A stretch of DNA of 64,000 nt from positions 124,001 to 188,000 of the forward strand of contig NZ_JARXVM010000008.1 in the NCBI RefSeq assembly GCF_029892285.1, read 5' to 3'. The stretch is from Rhizobium sp. SG_E_25_P2. GTDB taxonomy: Bacteria; Pseudomonadota; Alphaproteobacteria; Rhizobiales; Rhizobiaceae. Below, in pieces: positions 52,810-61,885 of this stretch (within the stretch, counting starts at the first letter, position 1; each line of letters opens with the position of its first letter). The notes below the pieces were generated by a model. The model did not search any database and was not told the origin of the DNA. It saw nothing but the letters and a program-made list of their open reading frames with translations. Both the position numbers and the translations under genes were made by a program.

Positions 52810-55800
52810 CTATAGGTCTGCATTTACCATTATCCCAGCGAGTTCCTCCAACTCAAACCGAGCCGAGTTGGATTTCGGGGACCAAAGTTTGCGATCCATC
52901 GCCTCGATCAGCTTCTGGGCCATTTCGCGCAGCGCCGCCTCGTTCTTCTCACTGAGAAAATCGCGCACCGTCTCGTCCATCAGATAGGCCTGATAGGCCG
53001 CCTCGAAGTGGTGGCTTTTCACTGCGCCCGTGGTCGCGGCATAGGCGAACATGAAGTCTACGGTGGCCGCCATTTCGCTGGCGCCCTTGTAGCCGTGGCG
53101 CATCGCGCCGGCGATCCATTTCGGATTGACGACGCGGCCGCGCACCACGCGCGAAATCTCTTCTTCCAGCGACCGGATCACCGGCTTTTCCGGCCTGGAA
53201 TGGTCGTTGTGGTAGATGGCGGGTTTCTGGCCCGACAGATGCTCCGCCGCCGCCGCCATGCCGCCCTGGAACTGGTAGTAATCGTCGGAATCGAGCAGGT
53301 CGTGCTCGCGATTGTCCTGGTTCTGCACCACGGCCTCAATCTGCGACAAGCGCGTCTCGAACAGGCCGCGCTCGGCCTCGCCGTCCTCTTCGGCGCCATA
53401 GGCGTAGCCGCCCCATTCGACGAAACTCTCGGCGAGGTCGGCCTTGTCCTCCCAACCGCCTTCGTCCATCAGCGCCTGCAGGCCTGCGCCATAGGCGCCC
53501 GGTTTGGAGCCGAACACGCGGTAGCCAGCCTGTCGCGCCGCCTTCTTGTCGTCCGCTTCGCCCTTTGCCGAAATCGCCTGCGCTTCCGCTTTCATACGCG
53601 CCGCGATCGGATTGTCGGCCTCGTCCTCGTCGAGCCCGCCGATGGCGCGGACCGCCTTGTCGAACAGCGCGATCTGCTCGGGAAACGCGTCGCGGAAAAA
53701 GCCGGAGATGCGAAGCGTCACATCCACGCGCGGGCGCCCAAGCATGGATACCGGAATGATCTCATAGCCGATGACCCGCGCCGAGCCCATATCCCAGACC
53801 GGCTTGGCCCCGATCAGCGCCAGCGCCTGGGCGATATCATCGCCGCCGGTGCGCATGTTGGAGGTGCCCCAGGCGGTGATGCCCAGGCTTTTAGGCCAGT
53901 CGCCGTGATCCTGCGCATAACGCGTGACAAGTAGATCCGCCGATTTGCGTCCGAGTTCCCAGGCGGTCGGCGTCGGCACCGCGCGGGTGTCGACCGAGTA
54001 GAAGTTCTTCCCCGTCGGCAGCACATCCGGCCGCCCGCGCGTCGGCGCGCCGGACGGTCCGGGGGAGACGAAGCGACCAGCGAGACCCCGCATCAGCGCC
54101 TCGATCTCCGCATGACCACAGGCTTCGATCGACGGTTTCAGCCGCGTCTCGACCTGATCGAGGACAGCGCGGGTGCGGAGCCAGGTTTCGGGGCAAGGGA
54201 TTTCGCCGGAGACGAATTTCGCGGCCAGCAATTCGATGCGCTCCACCGTGTCGCCATTGGTGCGCCAGGGGGCATAGAGGAGATCCGCGAGGATTGCCGG
54301 ACGAGGACCGGTCCAAGGGGCGGCCATGTCGCAGTCCAGCGGGTCGAAGGTCGAGCCAGGATTGCCCCCCCCTGTCCTGCCGGACATCTCCCCCTCAAGG
54401 GGGGAGATTGGCTGGGGGCGGACACTCGCTTCAACGGCAGACACCTCGTGATTATCGCCGACGCCAGTGGGTCGGGAAGAGCCCGCTCCATCTGATCTGC
54501 CCCCTTGAGGGGGAGATGTCCGGCAGGACAGAGGGGGGTGAGCCACCCTCTCAGTGAGAGGCGCTTCCTCCGCCATATCCAAAGCCATCGCCCGCTGCAG
54601 GCTGGCGTTGCCGTCTTCGCCATCGCCACGCGGAACCCGCGCCAGCGCCACGGTCAGGTCCGTCAGCAACCGTCCCTCCGGCGCGACGCCGAACACATGC
54701 AGCCCGTCGCGGATCTGCAATTCCTTGAGATCGCACAGCCAGGCGTCGAGCTTCTGCAGCGCCGCGTCCTCGTCGAGCCCGGCGATGCCGACATCCTCGC
54801 CGAGGCCGGTGTCGGTGGCGAGATCGAGGATCTGCTTCTTGAGCAGCACGATGCGGCGCGGATCAGACCCCTGGGCGAGAAAATACTCGTCCACCAGCGC
54901 TTCGAGATCCTTCAGATAACCGTAACTCTCCGCCCGCGTCAGCGGCGGCGTCAGATGGTCGAGAATGACGGCCGAAGACCGCCGCTTGGCCTGCGTGCCC
55001 TCGCCGGGATCGTTGACGATGAAGGGATAGAGATGCGGCAGGGGCCCGAACACCGCTTCGGGATAGCAGGTCTCCGACAGCGCCAGAGACTTGCCCGGCA
55101 ACCACTCCATATTGCCATGCTTGCCCATATGGATGGCGACATCAGCGCCGAACGACTCGCGGATGAAGGCGTAGAAGGCGAAATAACCATGCGGCGGCAC
55201 GAGGTCGGGAGAGTGATAGGTCTCCTTCGGATCGATATTGTAGCCGCGCGCCGGCTGGATGCCGGTGAGCACCTGCCCGAAACGGCAAAGCGGCAGGGCG
55301 AAGGCGCCATCGAGGAAAAACGGATCATCCTCCGGCCCGCCCCAACGCGCCGTCACCTCATCCTGAATCTGAGCCGGAAGACGGGCGAAGAAGTCGTTGT
55401 AAAGATTAAGCGACAGCGTCTCGCGGATCTCGCGGCCATCGGTTGCGGCATTGGTCGGCCCCGCCATCAGATAGTTGATCAGGCCGTCGCCGCTATCAGG
55501 CAGATCGCCGATCACATAGCCCGCCGCCTTCATCGCCTTCAGCGATTCCAGCGACCCAGCCGGCGTATCCAGACCCACGCCATTGCCGAGGCGGCCATCG
55601 CGATTGGGGTAATTGGCGAGGATCAACGCCACTTTCTTCTGACTGTTTTGCAGATGCCGCAGCCGCGCCCAGCGCGCCGCCTGTTCCGCCACGAAGGCGA
55701 TGCGCGACGGCTCGGGTTCGGGACCGACAATATTGACCTGCGCGCGCGGATCAAACCGCGCCGCTTTCTTGAACGACACCGCCCGGGTCAGCACGCGACC

Positions 55801-56982
55801 GTCCACTTCCGGCAGCGCCACATTCATGGCGAGGTCGCGCGTCGCCAACCCCATCGTGGAGCTTTCCCAGGCCTCGCGCGTCAGCGCCGAGAAGATCACC
55901 TGCAGCACCTGCGCGCCGGTCTCATCCAGCACCGTGCCGGTCTTTTCCGCGCCGGGAGAGACGACCGCGAAACTCGTGGCGTTCAGCACGACATCGGGCG
56001 CGTAGGTTTGAAACAGCGCCCGTATAGTTTTAGCCGACACCGGCTCCTTGAGGCTGGAAACGAAGATCGGCAGCACCCGCAAGCCGCGCGCCTGCAAGGC
56101 CTCGATCAGCGCTTCTACCGGGGCGGTCTGGCCGGATTGCACCAGCGCCTTGTAGAAAGTGATGACGGCCAAAGGGGTTTTGGCGGGGCGCTGGACTTGC
56201 GGCGCACTCTCCTCCGGATGGCGTAGCGCCTGCGGGATACCCCCCTCTGTCCTGCCGGACATCTCCCCCTCAAGGGGGGAGATTGGCTGGGAGGGCGCTC
56301 CCTGCCCCAATCTCGACGTCTCAATGCTGGGCGAGGCGTCGCCTCCTTCGATCTCCCCCCTTGAGGGGGAGATGCCCGGCAGGGCAGAGGGGGGCAACCC
56401 ACCCACCGACGCCTCTTCCCACACATCCGCACTGACCACGCCCCTGCCCGGCCACCAGATCCCGGCCTTGTCGAGCTTGACCGGCGCCGCAGGCTTTTCC
56501 CCGCGCCCGATCAACGCCTCGCAATAGCGCGAAAACCCCGCCACATTCTCAGCCCCCGCCTCGACCAGATAGGTCCACAGCGTTTTGACGTCCTCGGCGG
56601 CAATCGTCGACCACGCGTCGACGCCGGCATCCGGGCGATCGTCGCCTGGCAGCGTGGCAAACTGGAAGCCATGCCGCTGCGCCGCCCCCATCAGCGCCTC
56701 GATCAGATAGGTGAAATAGCCGTAGCCGCCGAGCGCGCGCAGCACCACGAGTTTCGAATGCCGCGCCGTTTTCTCGACCCAGAGATCGATCGACATCGGA
56801 TGTTTGAGGCTGGCGAGATTGACGATGCGCCAGTCGACCGCGCTCTCAGCGGTCGCCCGCGCCACCGATGCAATCTCGGTATCGGCCGCCGACAGGAACA
56901 CGATCTCCCCCGGCGTCTGGCCGAGATCGACGGCGTCTTCGCTATCGGAGAGCGAGCCTTTCTGGGCGAGGAGGAGATGCAT
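52810..56982 (-). CDS. cobN: cobaltochelatase large subunit CobN with two in-frame repeat insertions
   Basis: 1390 residues; the family is usually near 1250-1280. It inserts cobalt into hydrogenobyrinic acid a,c-diamide with CobS and CobT, neither of which is in the window. CobN/magnesium-chelatase H blocks are clear: HMGKHGNMEWLPGKS, NFYSVDTRAVPTPTAWE, WGTSNMRTGGDDIAQAL, and the C-terminal NPKWIAGAMRHGYKGASE. The extra length is explained by palindromic repeats translated at about residues 196-248 and 815-873, giving Pro/Gly/Ser-rich stretches such as SPLEGEMSGRTEGG. No stop or frameshift results. It lies behind the cbtB riboswitch in one direction with cobW and cobO. Confidence 0.95.
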   Translation of the reverse strand: MHLLLAQKGSLSDSEDAVDLGQTPGEIVFLSAADTEIASVARATAESAVDWRIVNLASLKHPMSIDLWVEKTARHSKLVVLRALGGYGYFTYLIEALMGAAQRHGFQFATLPGDDRPDAGVDAWSTIAAEDVKTLWTYLVEAGAENVAGFSRYCEALIGRGEKPAAPVKLDKAGIWWPGRGVVSADVWEEASVGGLPPSALPGISPSRGEIEGGDASPSIETSRLGQGAPSQPISPLEGEMSGRTEGGIPQALRHPEESAPQVQRPAKTPLAVITFYKALVQSGQTAPVEALIEALQARGLRVLPIFVSSLKEPVSAKTIRALFQTYAPDVVLNATSFAVVSPGAEKTGTVLDETGAQVLQVIFSALTREAWESSTMGLATRDLAMNVALPEVDGRVLTRAVSFKKAARFDPRAQVNIVGPEPEPSRIAFVAEQAARWARLRHLQNSQKKVALILANYPNRDGRLGNGVGLDTPAGSLESLKAMKAAGYVIGDLPDSGDGLINYLMAGPTNAATDGREIRETLSLNLYNDFFARLPAQIQDEVTARWGGPEDDPFFLDGAFALPLCRFGQVLTGIQPARGYNIDPKETYHSPDLVPPHGYFAFYAFIRESFGADVAIHMGKHGNMEWLPGKSLALSETCYPEAVFGPLPHLYPFIVNDPGEGTQAKRRSSAVILDHLTPPLTRAESYGYLKDLEALVDEYFLAQGSDPRRIVLLKKQILDLATDTGLGEDVGIAGLDEDAALQKLDAWLCDLKELQIRDGLHVFGVAPEGRLLTDLTVALARVPRGDGEDGNASLQRAMALDMAEEAPLTERVAHPPLSCRTSPPQGGRSDGAGSSRPTGVGDNHEVSAVEASVRPQPISPLEGEMSGRTGGGNPGSTFDPLDCDMAAPWTGPRPAILADLLYAPWRTNGDTVERIELLAAKFVSGEIPCPETWLRTRAVLDQVETRLKPSIEACGHAEIEALMRGLAGRFVSPGPSGAPTRGRPDVLPTGKNFYSVDTRAVPTPTAWELGRKSADLLVTRYAQDHGDWPKSLGITAWGTSNMRTGGDDIAQALALIGAKPVWDMGSARVIGYEIIPVSMLGRPRVDVTLRISGFFRDAFPEQIALFDKAVRAIGGLDEDEADNPIAARMKAEAQAISAKGEADDKKAARQAGYRVFGSKPGAYGAGLQALMDEGGWEDKADLAESFVEWGGYAYGAEEDGEAERGLFETRLSQIEAVVQNQDNREHDLLDSDDYYQFQGGMAAAAEHLSGQKPAIYHNDHSRPEKPVIRSLEEEISRVVRGRVVNPKWIAGAMRHGYKGASEMAATVDFMFAYAATTGAVKSHHFEAAYQAYLMDETVRDFLSEKNEAALREMAQKLIEAMDRKLWSPKSNSARFELEELAGIMVNADL
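54365..54539. repeat. palindromic repeat, family B, inserted in cobN (copy 1)
   Basis: Arms CTGTCCTGCCGGACATCTCC-CCCTCAAGG and CCTTGAGG-GGGAGATGTCCGGCAGGACAG are near-perfect inverted copies around a middle of about 90 bp. It is translated in frame within cobN as Pro/Ser/Gly-rich sequence. Confidence 0.9.
56240..56395. repeat. palindromic repeat, family B, inserted in cobN (copy 2)
   Basis: 156 bp, exactly 52 codons. The left arm CTGTCCTGCCGGACATCTCC-CCCTCAAGG is inverted on the right (CTTGAGG-GGGAGATGCCCGGCAGGGCAG). The same family as 54365-54539 but with a different middle. The reading frame of cobN stays open across it. Confidence 0.9.
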
Positions 56983-57092
56983 CAGAACCCTATTCTACCA
57001 ATAAGCTGCAGGCGTTCGCAGACGCATCTCGCTATGATCTGATGCTGGGGGCGTAGAAATTGCATAGGCGCGATATCCCGCATGTCTCTTGT

Positions 57093-57317
57093 TCAGGAGG
57101 GAAGCAGGATTCCCTGGCCGAAAACATCGGTGAGCGCGGCGATCAGATCCGCCTCCCGCCTGCTGAGTTGGGACTGGTCCAGATGGCGCCAGTTCCGTTC
57201 GTAAATCGAAAATGCCTCCTGCGCCGGAATGGCTCTGTCAGGTTCGCCATTCCAGATCAGCCGCGAAAGAGCGGGATAGTCTGCCGGTCGGACCATGCTG
57301 GCGGCGTCGATCATCAT
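57093..57317 (-). CDS. small protein of unknown function in cob operon
   Basis: 74 residues between cobW (stop 57371) and cobN (start 56982), same strand. It reads MMIDAASMVRPADYPALSRL, then an acidic and Arg-rich remainder; no family is recognised. An AGGA site lies about 7 bp before the ATG pair. Its position, spacing (53 bp after cobW) and start signal make it likely real, but it could be chance. Confidence 0.5.
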   Translation of the reverse strand: MMIDAASMVRPADYPALSRLIWNGEPDRAIPAQEAFSIYERNWRHLDQSQLSRREADLIAALTDVFGQGILLPS

Positions 57318-57370
57318 GGATCTATCCTACCATCAAGAGCCCCGTCGGCAAAGACATCCCGCTCTACCAC

Positions 57371-58420
57371 TCAACCCAGCGCTTTGATCTCCGCCATGAT
57401 TGCAGCATCGTCCATCTCGTCATGCAGGCCGATGACCACGAGACGGGTTGCACGGGCCTCGCCCGGCGCCCAGGGGCGGTCGAAATAGGTCTCGATCCGC
57501 GAGCCGACCGCCTGGATCACCAGCCGCATCGGCTTGCCGGCGACATCGGCAAATCCCTTGAGGCGCAGAATGTCGTGCTTGTTGATCACCGGCTTCAGCG
57601 CTTCGACAAAAGCGCCAGCATCCTTGAGCGCGCCAAGCTCCACAATGAAGCTTTCGAACTCGTCGTGATCGTGATCGTGCGGCGCGCCCTCATGCTCGAG
57701 TTCGTGATGCGACTTGCGGTTCTCAATATCGCTTTCGGTGCCGACGCCCAGGCCCAGCAGCACGGAAGCCGGGATCTCGCCATTCCTGGCTTCGATCATC
57801 TTGGGCTTGCGGCTAGTGGCGGCATTGACGGCGTCGCGCACCGACTGGATGCCGGCGGCGTCGAGCAGATCGGTCTTGTTGAGCACGATGAGATCGGCGG
57901 CCGTCAGTTGATCCTCGAACAGTTCCTCGATCGGGCTTTCATGGTCGAGGCCTTCATCTTCCTTGCGCTGCGCGTCCAGCGCATCGTGATCGTCAGCGAA
58001 ACGGCCGGCGGCCACGGCGGCGCTGTCGACCACGGTGATGACGCCGTCCACCGTGACAGCCGTCTTGATGCCGGGCCAGTTGAAGGCGGCGACCAGCGGC
58101 TGCGGCAGCGCCAGGCCAGAGGTCTCGATGACAATATGATCGGGCTTCACGTCGCGGGCGAGCAGCTTTTCCATGGTCGGGATGAAATCATCGGCGACGG
58201 TGCAGCAGATGCAGCCATTGTTGAGTTCGATGATGTCGTCTTCGGTGCAGGCCTCGGCGCCGCAGCCCTTCAGCACGTCGCCATCGACGCCGAGATCGCC
58301 GAATTCATTGATGATCAGCGCGATCTTCTTGCCGCCGGCGTTGGACAGCAGATTGCGGATCATCGTCGTCTTGCCCGCGCCGAGAAAGCCCGTGATCACG
58401 GTGGCCGGAATCTTTTGCAT
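57371..58420 (-). CDS. cobW: CobW, GTP-binding metal chaperone
   Basis: 349 residues. The P-loop is TGFLGAGKTTMI; the metal site CxCC is in NNGCICCTVADDF; the NKTD guanine motif is in LIVLNKTDLLD. A His-rich loop (HHELEHEGAPHDHDHDEF, near residue 230) and a C-terminal CobW_C domain follow. It is thought to deliver cobalt to the CobNST chelatase, and it lies upstream of cobN here. It starts 3 bp after the cobU stop. Confidence 0.97.
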   Translation of the reverse strand: MQKIPATVITGFLGAGKTTMIRNLLSNAGGKKIALIINEFGDLGVDGDVLKGCGAEACTEDDIIELNNGCICCTVADDFIPTMEKLLARDVKPDHIVIETSGLALPQPLVAAFNWPGIKTAVTVDGVITVVDSAAVAAGRFADDHDALDAQRKEDEGLDHESPIEELFEDQLTAADLIVLNKTDLLDAAGIQSVRDAVNAATSRKPKMIEARNGEIPASVLLGLGVGTESDIENRKSHHELEHEGAPHDHDHDEFESFIVELGALKDAGAFVEALKPVINKHDILRLKGFADVAGKPMRLVIQAVGSRIETYFDRPWAPGEARATRLVVIGLHDEMDDAAIMAEIKALG

Positions 58421-58423
58421 CTC

Positions 58424-58939
58424 TTAACCCTTCATTTTCAGCGGCAGTCCCGCCGCGACGAAATAGACGTCCCGCGCGATCTGCGCGATCATTTGGTGGA
58501 GGCGGCCGGCGTGGTCGCGGAAGTCCCGCGCCATCTTGTTGTCAGGCACGATGCCAAGACCGACCTCGTTGCTGACGAGCACGATCCGCGCTCTTGGCGC
58601 TGACACGGCTTTCGCCAGCGCCTCGAATTCGACAGCGCCCGCCCGTTCTTCCATCATCAGATTGGTGACCCACAGCGTCAGGCAATCGACGAGCACGATA
58701 TTGCCGGGGGCGTCTATGGCCGCGAGCGCCTCAACCAGGTCGGTCGGGGCCTCATGCGTGGTCCAGGCCGGTCCGCGATCGGCGCGATGGGCGGCGATGC
58801 GCGCTTCCATCTCACCGTCCCAGGCCCGGCCCGTGGCGATGTAATGCAGCGTCAAACCGCTGTCGCGGCAGATCTGCTCGGCGAAACGGGATTTTCCCGA
58901 TCGCGCCCCGCCGAGCACCAATGTCGCAAAGCCGCTCAA
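58424..58939 (-). CDS. cobP: adenosylcobinamide kinase / guanylyltransferase (CobP/CobU)
   Basis: 171 residues. The P-loop is [38 protein letters not shown] contains the guanylation-site His of the family (AHR); [13 protein letters not shown] and [10 protein letters not shown] follow. It phosphorylates and then guanylates adenosylcobinamide, an assembly and salvage step. The start overlaps the cbtA stop by 4 bp. Confidence 0.96.
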   Translation of the reverse strand: MSGFATLVLGGARSGKSRFAEQICRDSGLTLHYIATGRAWDGEMEARIAAHRADRGPAWTTHEAPTDLVEALAAIDAPGNIVLVDCLTLWVTNLMMEERAGAVEFEALAKAVSAPRARIVLVSNEVGLGIVPDNKMARDFRDHAGRLHQMIAQIARDVYFVAAGLPLKMKG

Positions 58940-59661
58940 GCCGCCCGTTCCACATAGCGCTGATTGAGCGCGCCGATGCCGAGCCCGATCATCACCCAGA
59001 AGAACAGGCCTGTGGCCAGCGCCGCCGAGGCGTATTCGGCCGCCAGCAGGGCCGGAACCGAGGTCGAGATATCCTCAGGCTGCGGCGCGCCGATCGCATG
59101 CGGAGCGAGCATCAGCACGACGCCAAAGGCCTTGGCCCAGATTTCCGGACGCAGCAGGAACAAGGCGAGCGCGCCTGCAGTCGCCGCTGCGCAACCGATC
59201 CACCAGATCTGCCGGGCAAACAGGTCGCCGGCCGGGAAGCCGGGCAGTTCCGGCGGCAGGCCGAGCGCCGGGGCCATCTGGAAGACCAGCCAGCCGAGGA
59301 CGCCCCAGATCGCGCCGTTGGCGAGCGTCACGCTCCGGCCGCTGACCAGCGACGCCGCCATCAGGATGAGCGCAAAGCCCGTGCCGGTGACGAGATTGGC
59401 CATCAGCGTGCCGGTGAGACGGTCGACGCCAAACAGCATGCCGGCATCGTCTTCGCCTTCGGCCGCATGTTCATGCGCCTGGGCTGGCGTGAAGAGGCCG
59501 AGATCGAGCGCGGACGAATGTTCATGCGCCGCGTCCGGCGCCGTCTCATATTTCTCGGCTTCGAGAATGAGCGGCACGACGCGCGCCTGCTGCGCCACCG
59601 TCGCCAGAACGCCAGCAAGCAACCCGGCCACCAGAGCGACCAGAAGATATCGAGTTATCAT
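58936..59661 (-). CDS. cbtA: cobalt transporter subunit CbtA
   Basis: 241 residues with about five membrane helices. A His/acid-rich loop after the first helix ([25 protein letters not shown]) could bind cobalt. CbtAB is a predicted B12-regulated cobalt importer known from comparative genomics. It is 101 bp after cbtB and overlaps cobP by 4 bp. Confidence 0.93.
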   Translation of the reverse strand: MITRYLLVALVAGLLAGVLATVAQQARVVPLILEAEKYETAPDAAHEHSSALDLGLFTPAQAHEHAAEGEDDAGMLFGVDRLTGTLMANLVTGTGFALILMAASLVSGRSVTLANGAIWGVLGWLVFQMAPALGLPPELPGFPAGDLFARQIWWIGCAAATAGALALFLLRPEIWAKAFGVVLMLAPHAIGAPQPEDISTSVPALLAAEYASAALATGLFFWVMIGLGIGALNQRYVERAA

Positions 59662-59762
59662 GACAGTCCCTTTCGAAAGACCAGCAAGACCGAATGCTCA
59701 AACGACGTTTGCGCCTGGGGCCGATTGGCCCCGGCGCATGCCGTCAAGCTGGGATCGGCGTC

Positions 59763-59939
59763 TTAGTGGCAGGGAAAGCCATTGGCGTGGCGAACGTCGT
59801 GCGCCGTGTCATGCAGCACGTTCGAATGCGCAAAACCGGCGCCGAACACCAGGAAAGCGCCCAGAGCGGCGGCAAAGATCCCGGCGACGAGACGGTCGGA
59901 CAGAGAAAGGGGAGAAGAAATCGTGTTCGTGCGGGCCAT
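59763..59939 (-). CDS. cbtB: cobalt transporter subunit CbtB
   Basis: 58 residues. One membrane helix (about 17-38, RLVAGIFAAALGAFLVFGAGF) is followed by a short His-rich tail (HSNVLHDTAHDVRHANGFPCH), the CbtB pattern. The ATG at 59939 follows GGAGG 5 bp upstream; the longer frame runs through the riboswitch and is rejected. First gene after the cobalamin riboswitch. Confidence 0.93.
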   Translation of the reverse strand: MARTNTISSPLSLSDRLVAGIFAAALGAFLVFGAGFAHSNVLHDTAHDVRHANGFPCH

Positions 59940-59989
59940 AACAACCTCCGTGCTGCTGGCAAGAAAATATGCGCATCTCTGCGCGGCTG

Positions 59990-60345
59990 TGTCTGGCAGG
60001 TCTCCTGGCTCACGGCTTTCGCATGGGCGAACCCATGCAACGACATCCCCTCGCCTTCCCGGAACGTGTGGCTGATGCGCAGAACGGACGATTCGTAGAA
60101 ATAGAGGCGTCCAGGACCGTGTTGTCGCGTCAGTCATTCCAGTGGCTTTGAACGCCATCCTCTGTCTTTTCCGCGCCGGCCCCATGCCGGCTGCCCAGAA
60201 AACACGTCGAAAGACGTCCCGGAAATGCCTCTGCCGCTCTACAGTCGCGGGGTCGGCCGGGATAAAGATGCCCGCTTGGGTCCATCCTTCCCATTCCCTT
60301 TTGATCCCTTGGACTTTGCGCCCTCCGGGAACCAAACAAGGCGAT
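59990..60345 (-). promoter_or_regulatory. cobalamin riboswitch upstream of cbtBA-cobPWNO
   Basis: Read on the minus strand, conserved blocks occur in order: AAAGGGAATGGG (about 60290-60300), the core CCCCGCGACTGTAGAGCGG (60234-60252), GCCACTGG (60139-60146), GGGAAGGC (about 60053-60060) and the B12 box AGCCAGGAGACCTGCCA (59994-60010). The element is longer than usual because the arms between the core and CCACTG, and before GGGAAGGC, are extended. It ends about 50 nt before cbtB and should repress the whole run when B12 is plentiful. Confidence 0.93.
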
Positions 60346-60427
60346 CATAATGTAGGGCGTCGAACCGCGTCAATCCAAATGCGACATAAACGCCGCCGCC
60401 CTCAACAAAAGACGGGGATCGCCATGG

Positions 60428-61885
60428 TCATGGGCGCATCAACCCGTTGAGCCAGGCCGGATCGAGCGCCGCTTCGAGTTCGATCGCGACATCGTCGAGC
60501 GCACGCTCCACTTCGGCGCGATAGTCGAAACCGCCGCCCGCGACGCCGAAGCTCGCCAACAGCGCCCGCCGGAAGCCATCGGCGTCGAAAATACGGTGAA
60601 GATAGGTGCCGACGATACGCCCATCGGCGGACATGGCGCCGTCGGGTTTGCCGTCGATCTCGACATAGGGACGCAGGCAATCGGCGCCCGACGTCTCGCC
60701 GAGATGAATCTCATAACCCTGAAGCGCCGCGTCATAGGCAACCGAGCGGGCTGTGCTGTTGGCCAGACGCTTTTCCGGCGCCATCACGGTCTCGACATCG
60801 AGAAGACCGAGACCGTCCACCTCGCGGTCCTCCCCCTCAAGGCCGAGCGGATCGCAAATCTTGCGGCCCAGCATCTGGTAGCCGCCGCAGATCCCCATCA
60901 CGCGCCCGCCGCGGCGAACATGCAGCGCGATGTCTTTATCCCAACCATGGACTCTCAGCGCCTTGAGGTCGCCAATCGTCGACTTGGACCCCGCCAGCAC
61001 GACAAGGCCAGTATCCGCCGGGATCGGATCACCCGGCTTCACATAGATCAGGTCCACTTCGGGCTCAGCCGCCAGCGCGTCGAAATCATCGAAATTGGCG
61101 ATCCGCGGCGTCACCGGCACGGCGACCTTGAGAGCCCCGCTCTTTCCTTTCACCAGTCGCTCCAGCGTCACCGAATCCTCGGCCGGCAGGCGCGCGGCGG
61201 CTTTCAGCCAGGGCACGACGCCGAAGCAGGGCCAGTCTGTAAAGCGCTCGATCGCTTTGACGCCATCGTCAAACAGGCTGACATCGCCGCGAAACTTGTT
61301 GATCAGATAACCAGTCACCATGGCCCGATCTTCGGGATCGAGGATCAGATGGGTGCCTGCGACAGAGGCGATCACCCCGCCCCGGTCGATATCACCCACC
61401 AGAGCCACGGGCACGTTGGCGGCGCGGGCAAACCCCATATTGGCGATGTCGCCCGGACGTAGATTGATTTCCGCCGGCGAGCCCGCGCCCTCGACGATCA
61501 CCAGATCGGCGTCCTCGGATATACGCGCAAAACTGTCCAGCACATGCGAAAGAAGTTCCGGCTTCAGCCTCTGATAGTCCCGCGCCTTGGCCTGCCCATA
61601 CACCTTGCCCTGCACGATGATCTGGCTGCCGGTTTCCGATTGCGGCTTGAGGAGCACCGGATTCATATGCACGCTGGAGGCAACGCCTGAGGCCAGCGCC
61701 TGCAGCCATTGCGCCCGGCCGATCTCGCCGCCATCGTCGCTGACGGCGGCGTTGTTGGACATGTTCTGCGGCTTGAACGGCTTGACCCTTAGTCCACGCC
61801 GGGCGGCGATGCGGCAAAGACCCGCCACCAACACGGTCTTGCCCACATCCGAGCCGGTTCCCTGCAGCATGATCGCCCTGGCCAT
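60428..61885 (-). CDS. cobQ: cobyric acid synthase (CobQ)
   Basis: 485 residues. The N-terminal P-loop is LQGTGSDVGKTVLVAGL; KPFKPQNMSNNA is the family block; the C-terminal amidotransferase Cys lies in VMGICGGYQMLG. It amidates the b, d, e and g side chains using glutamine. The ATG at 61885 has AGGGAG 8 bp upstream; the longer frame has no support. It reads toward the cbtB riboswitch on the same strand; the riboswitch lies between its end and cbtB. Confidence 0.96.
   Translation of the reverse strand: MARAIMLQGTGSDVGKTVLVAGLCRIAARRGLRVKPFKPQNMSNNAAVSDDGGEIGRAQWLQALASGVASSVHMNPVLLKPQSETGSQIIVQGKVYGQAKARDYQRLKPELLSHVLDSFARISEDADLVIVEGAGSPAEINLRPGDIANMGFARAANVPVALVGDIDRGGVIASVAGTHLILDPEDRAMVTGYLINKFRGDVSLFDDGVKAIERFTDWPCFGVVPWLKAAARLPAEDSVTLERLVKGKSGALKVAVPVTPRIANFDDFDALAAEPEVDLIYVKPGDPIPADTGLVVLAGSKSTIGDLKALRVHGWDKDIALHVRRGGRVMGICGGYQMLGRKICDPLGLEGEDREVDGLGLLDVETVMAPEKRLANSTARSVAYDAALQGYEIHLGETSGADCLRPYVEIDGKPDGAMSADGRIVGTYLHRIFDADGFRRALLASFGVAGGGFDYRAEVERALDDVAIELEAALDPAWLNGLMRP

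Noticed and set aside
54505-56226. 573-codon plus-strand frame
   Set aside because: Antisense to cobN and without family signals.
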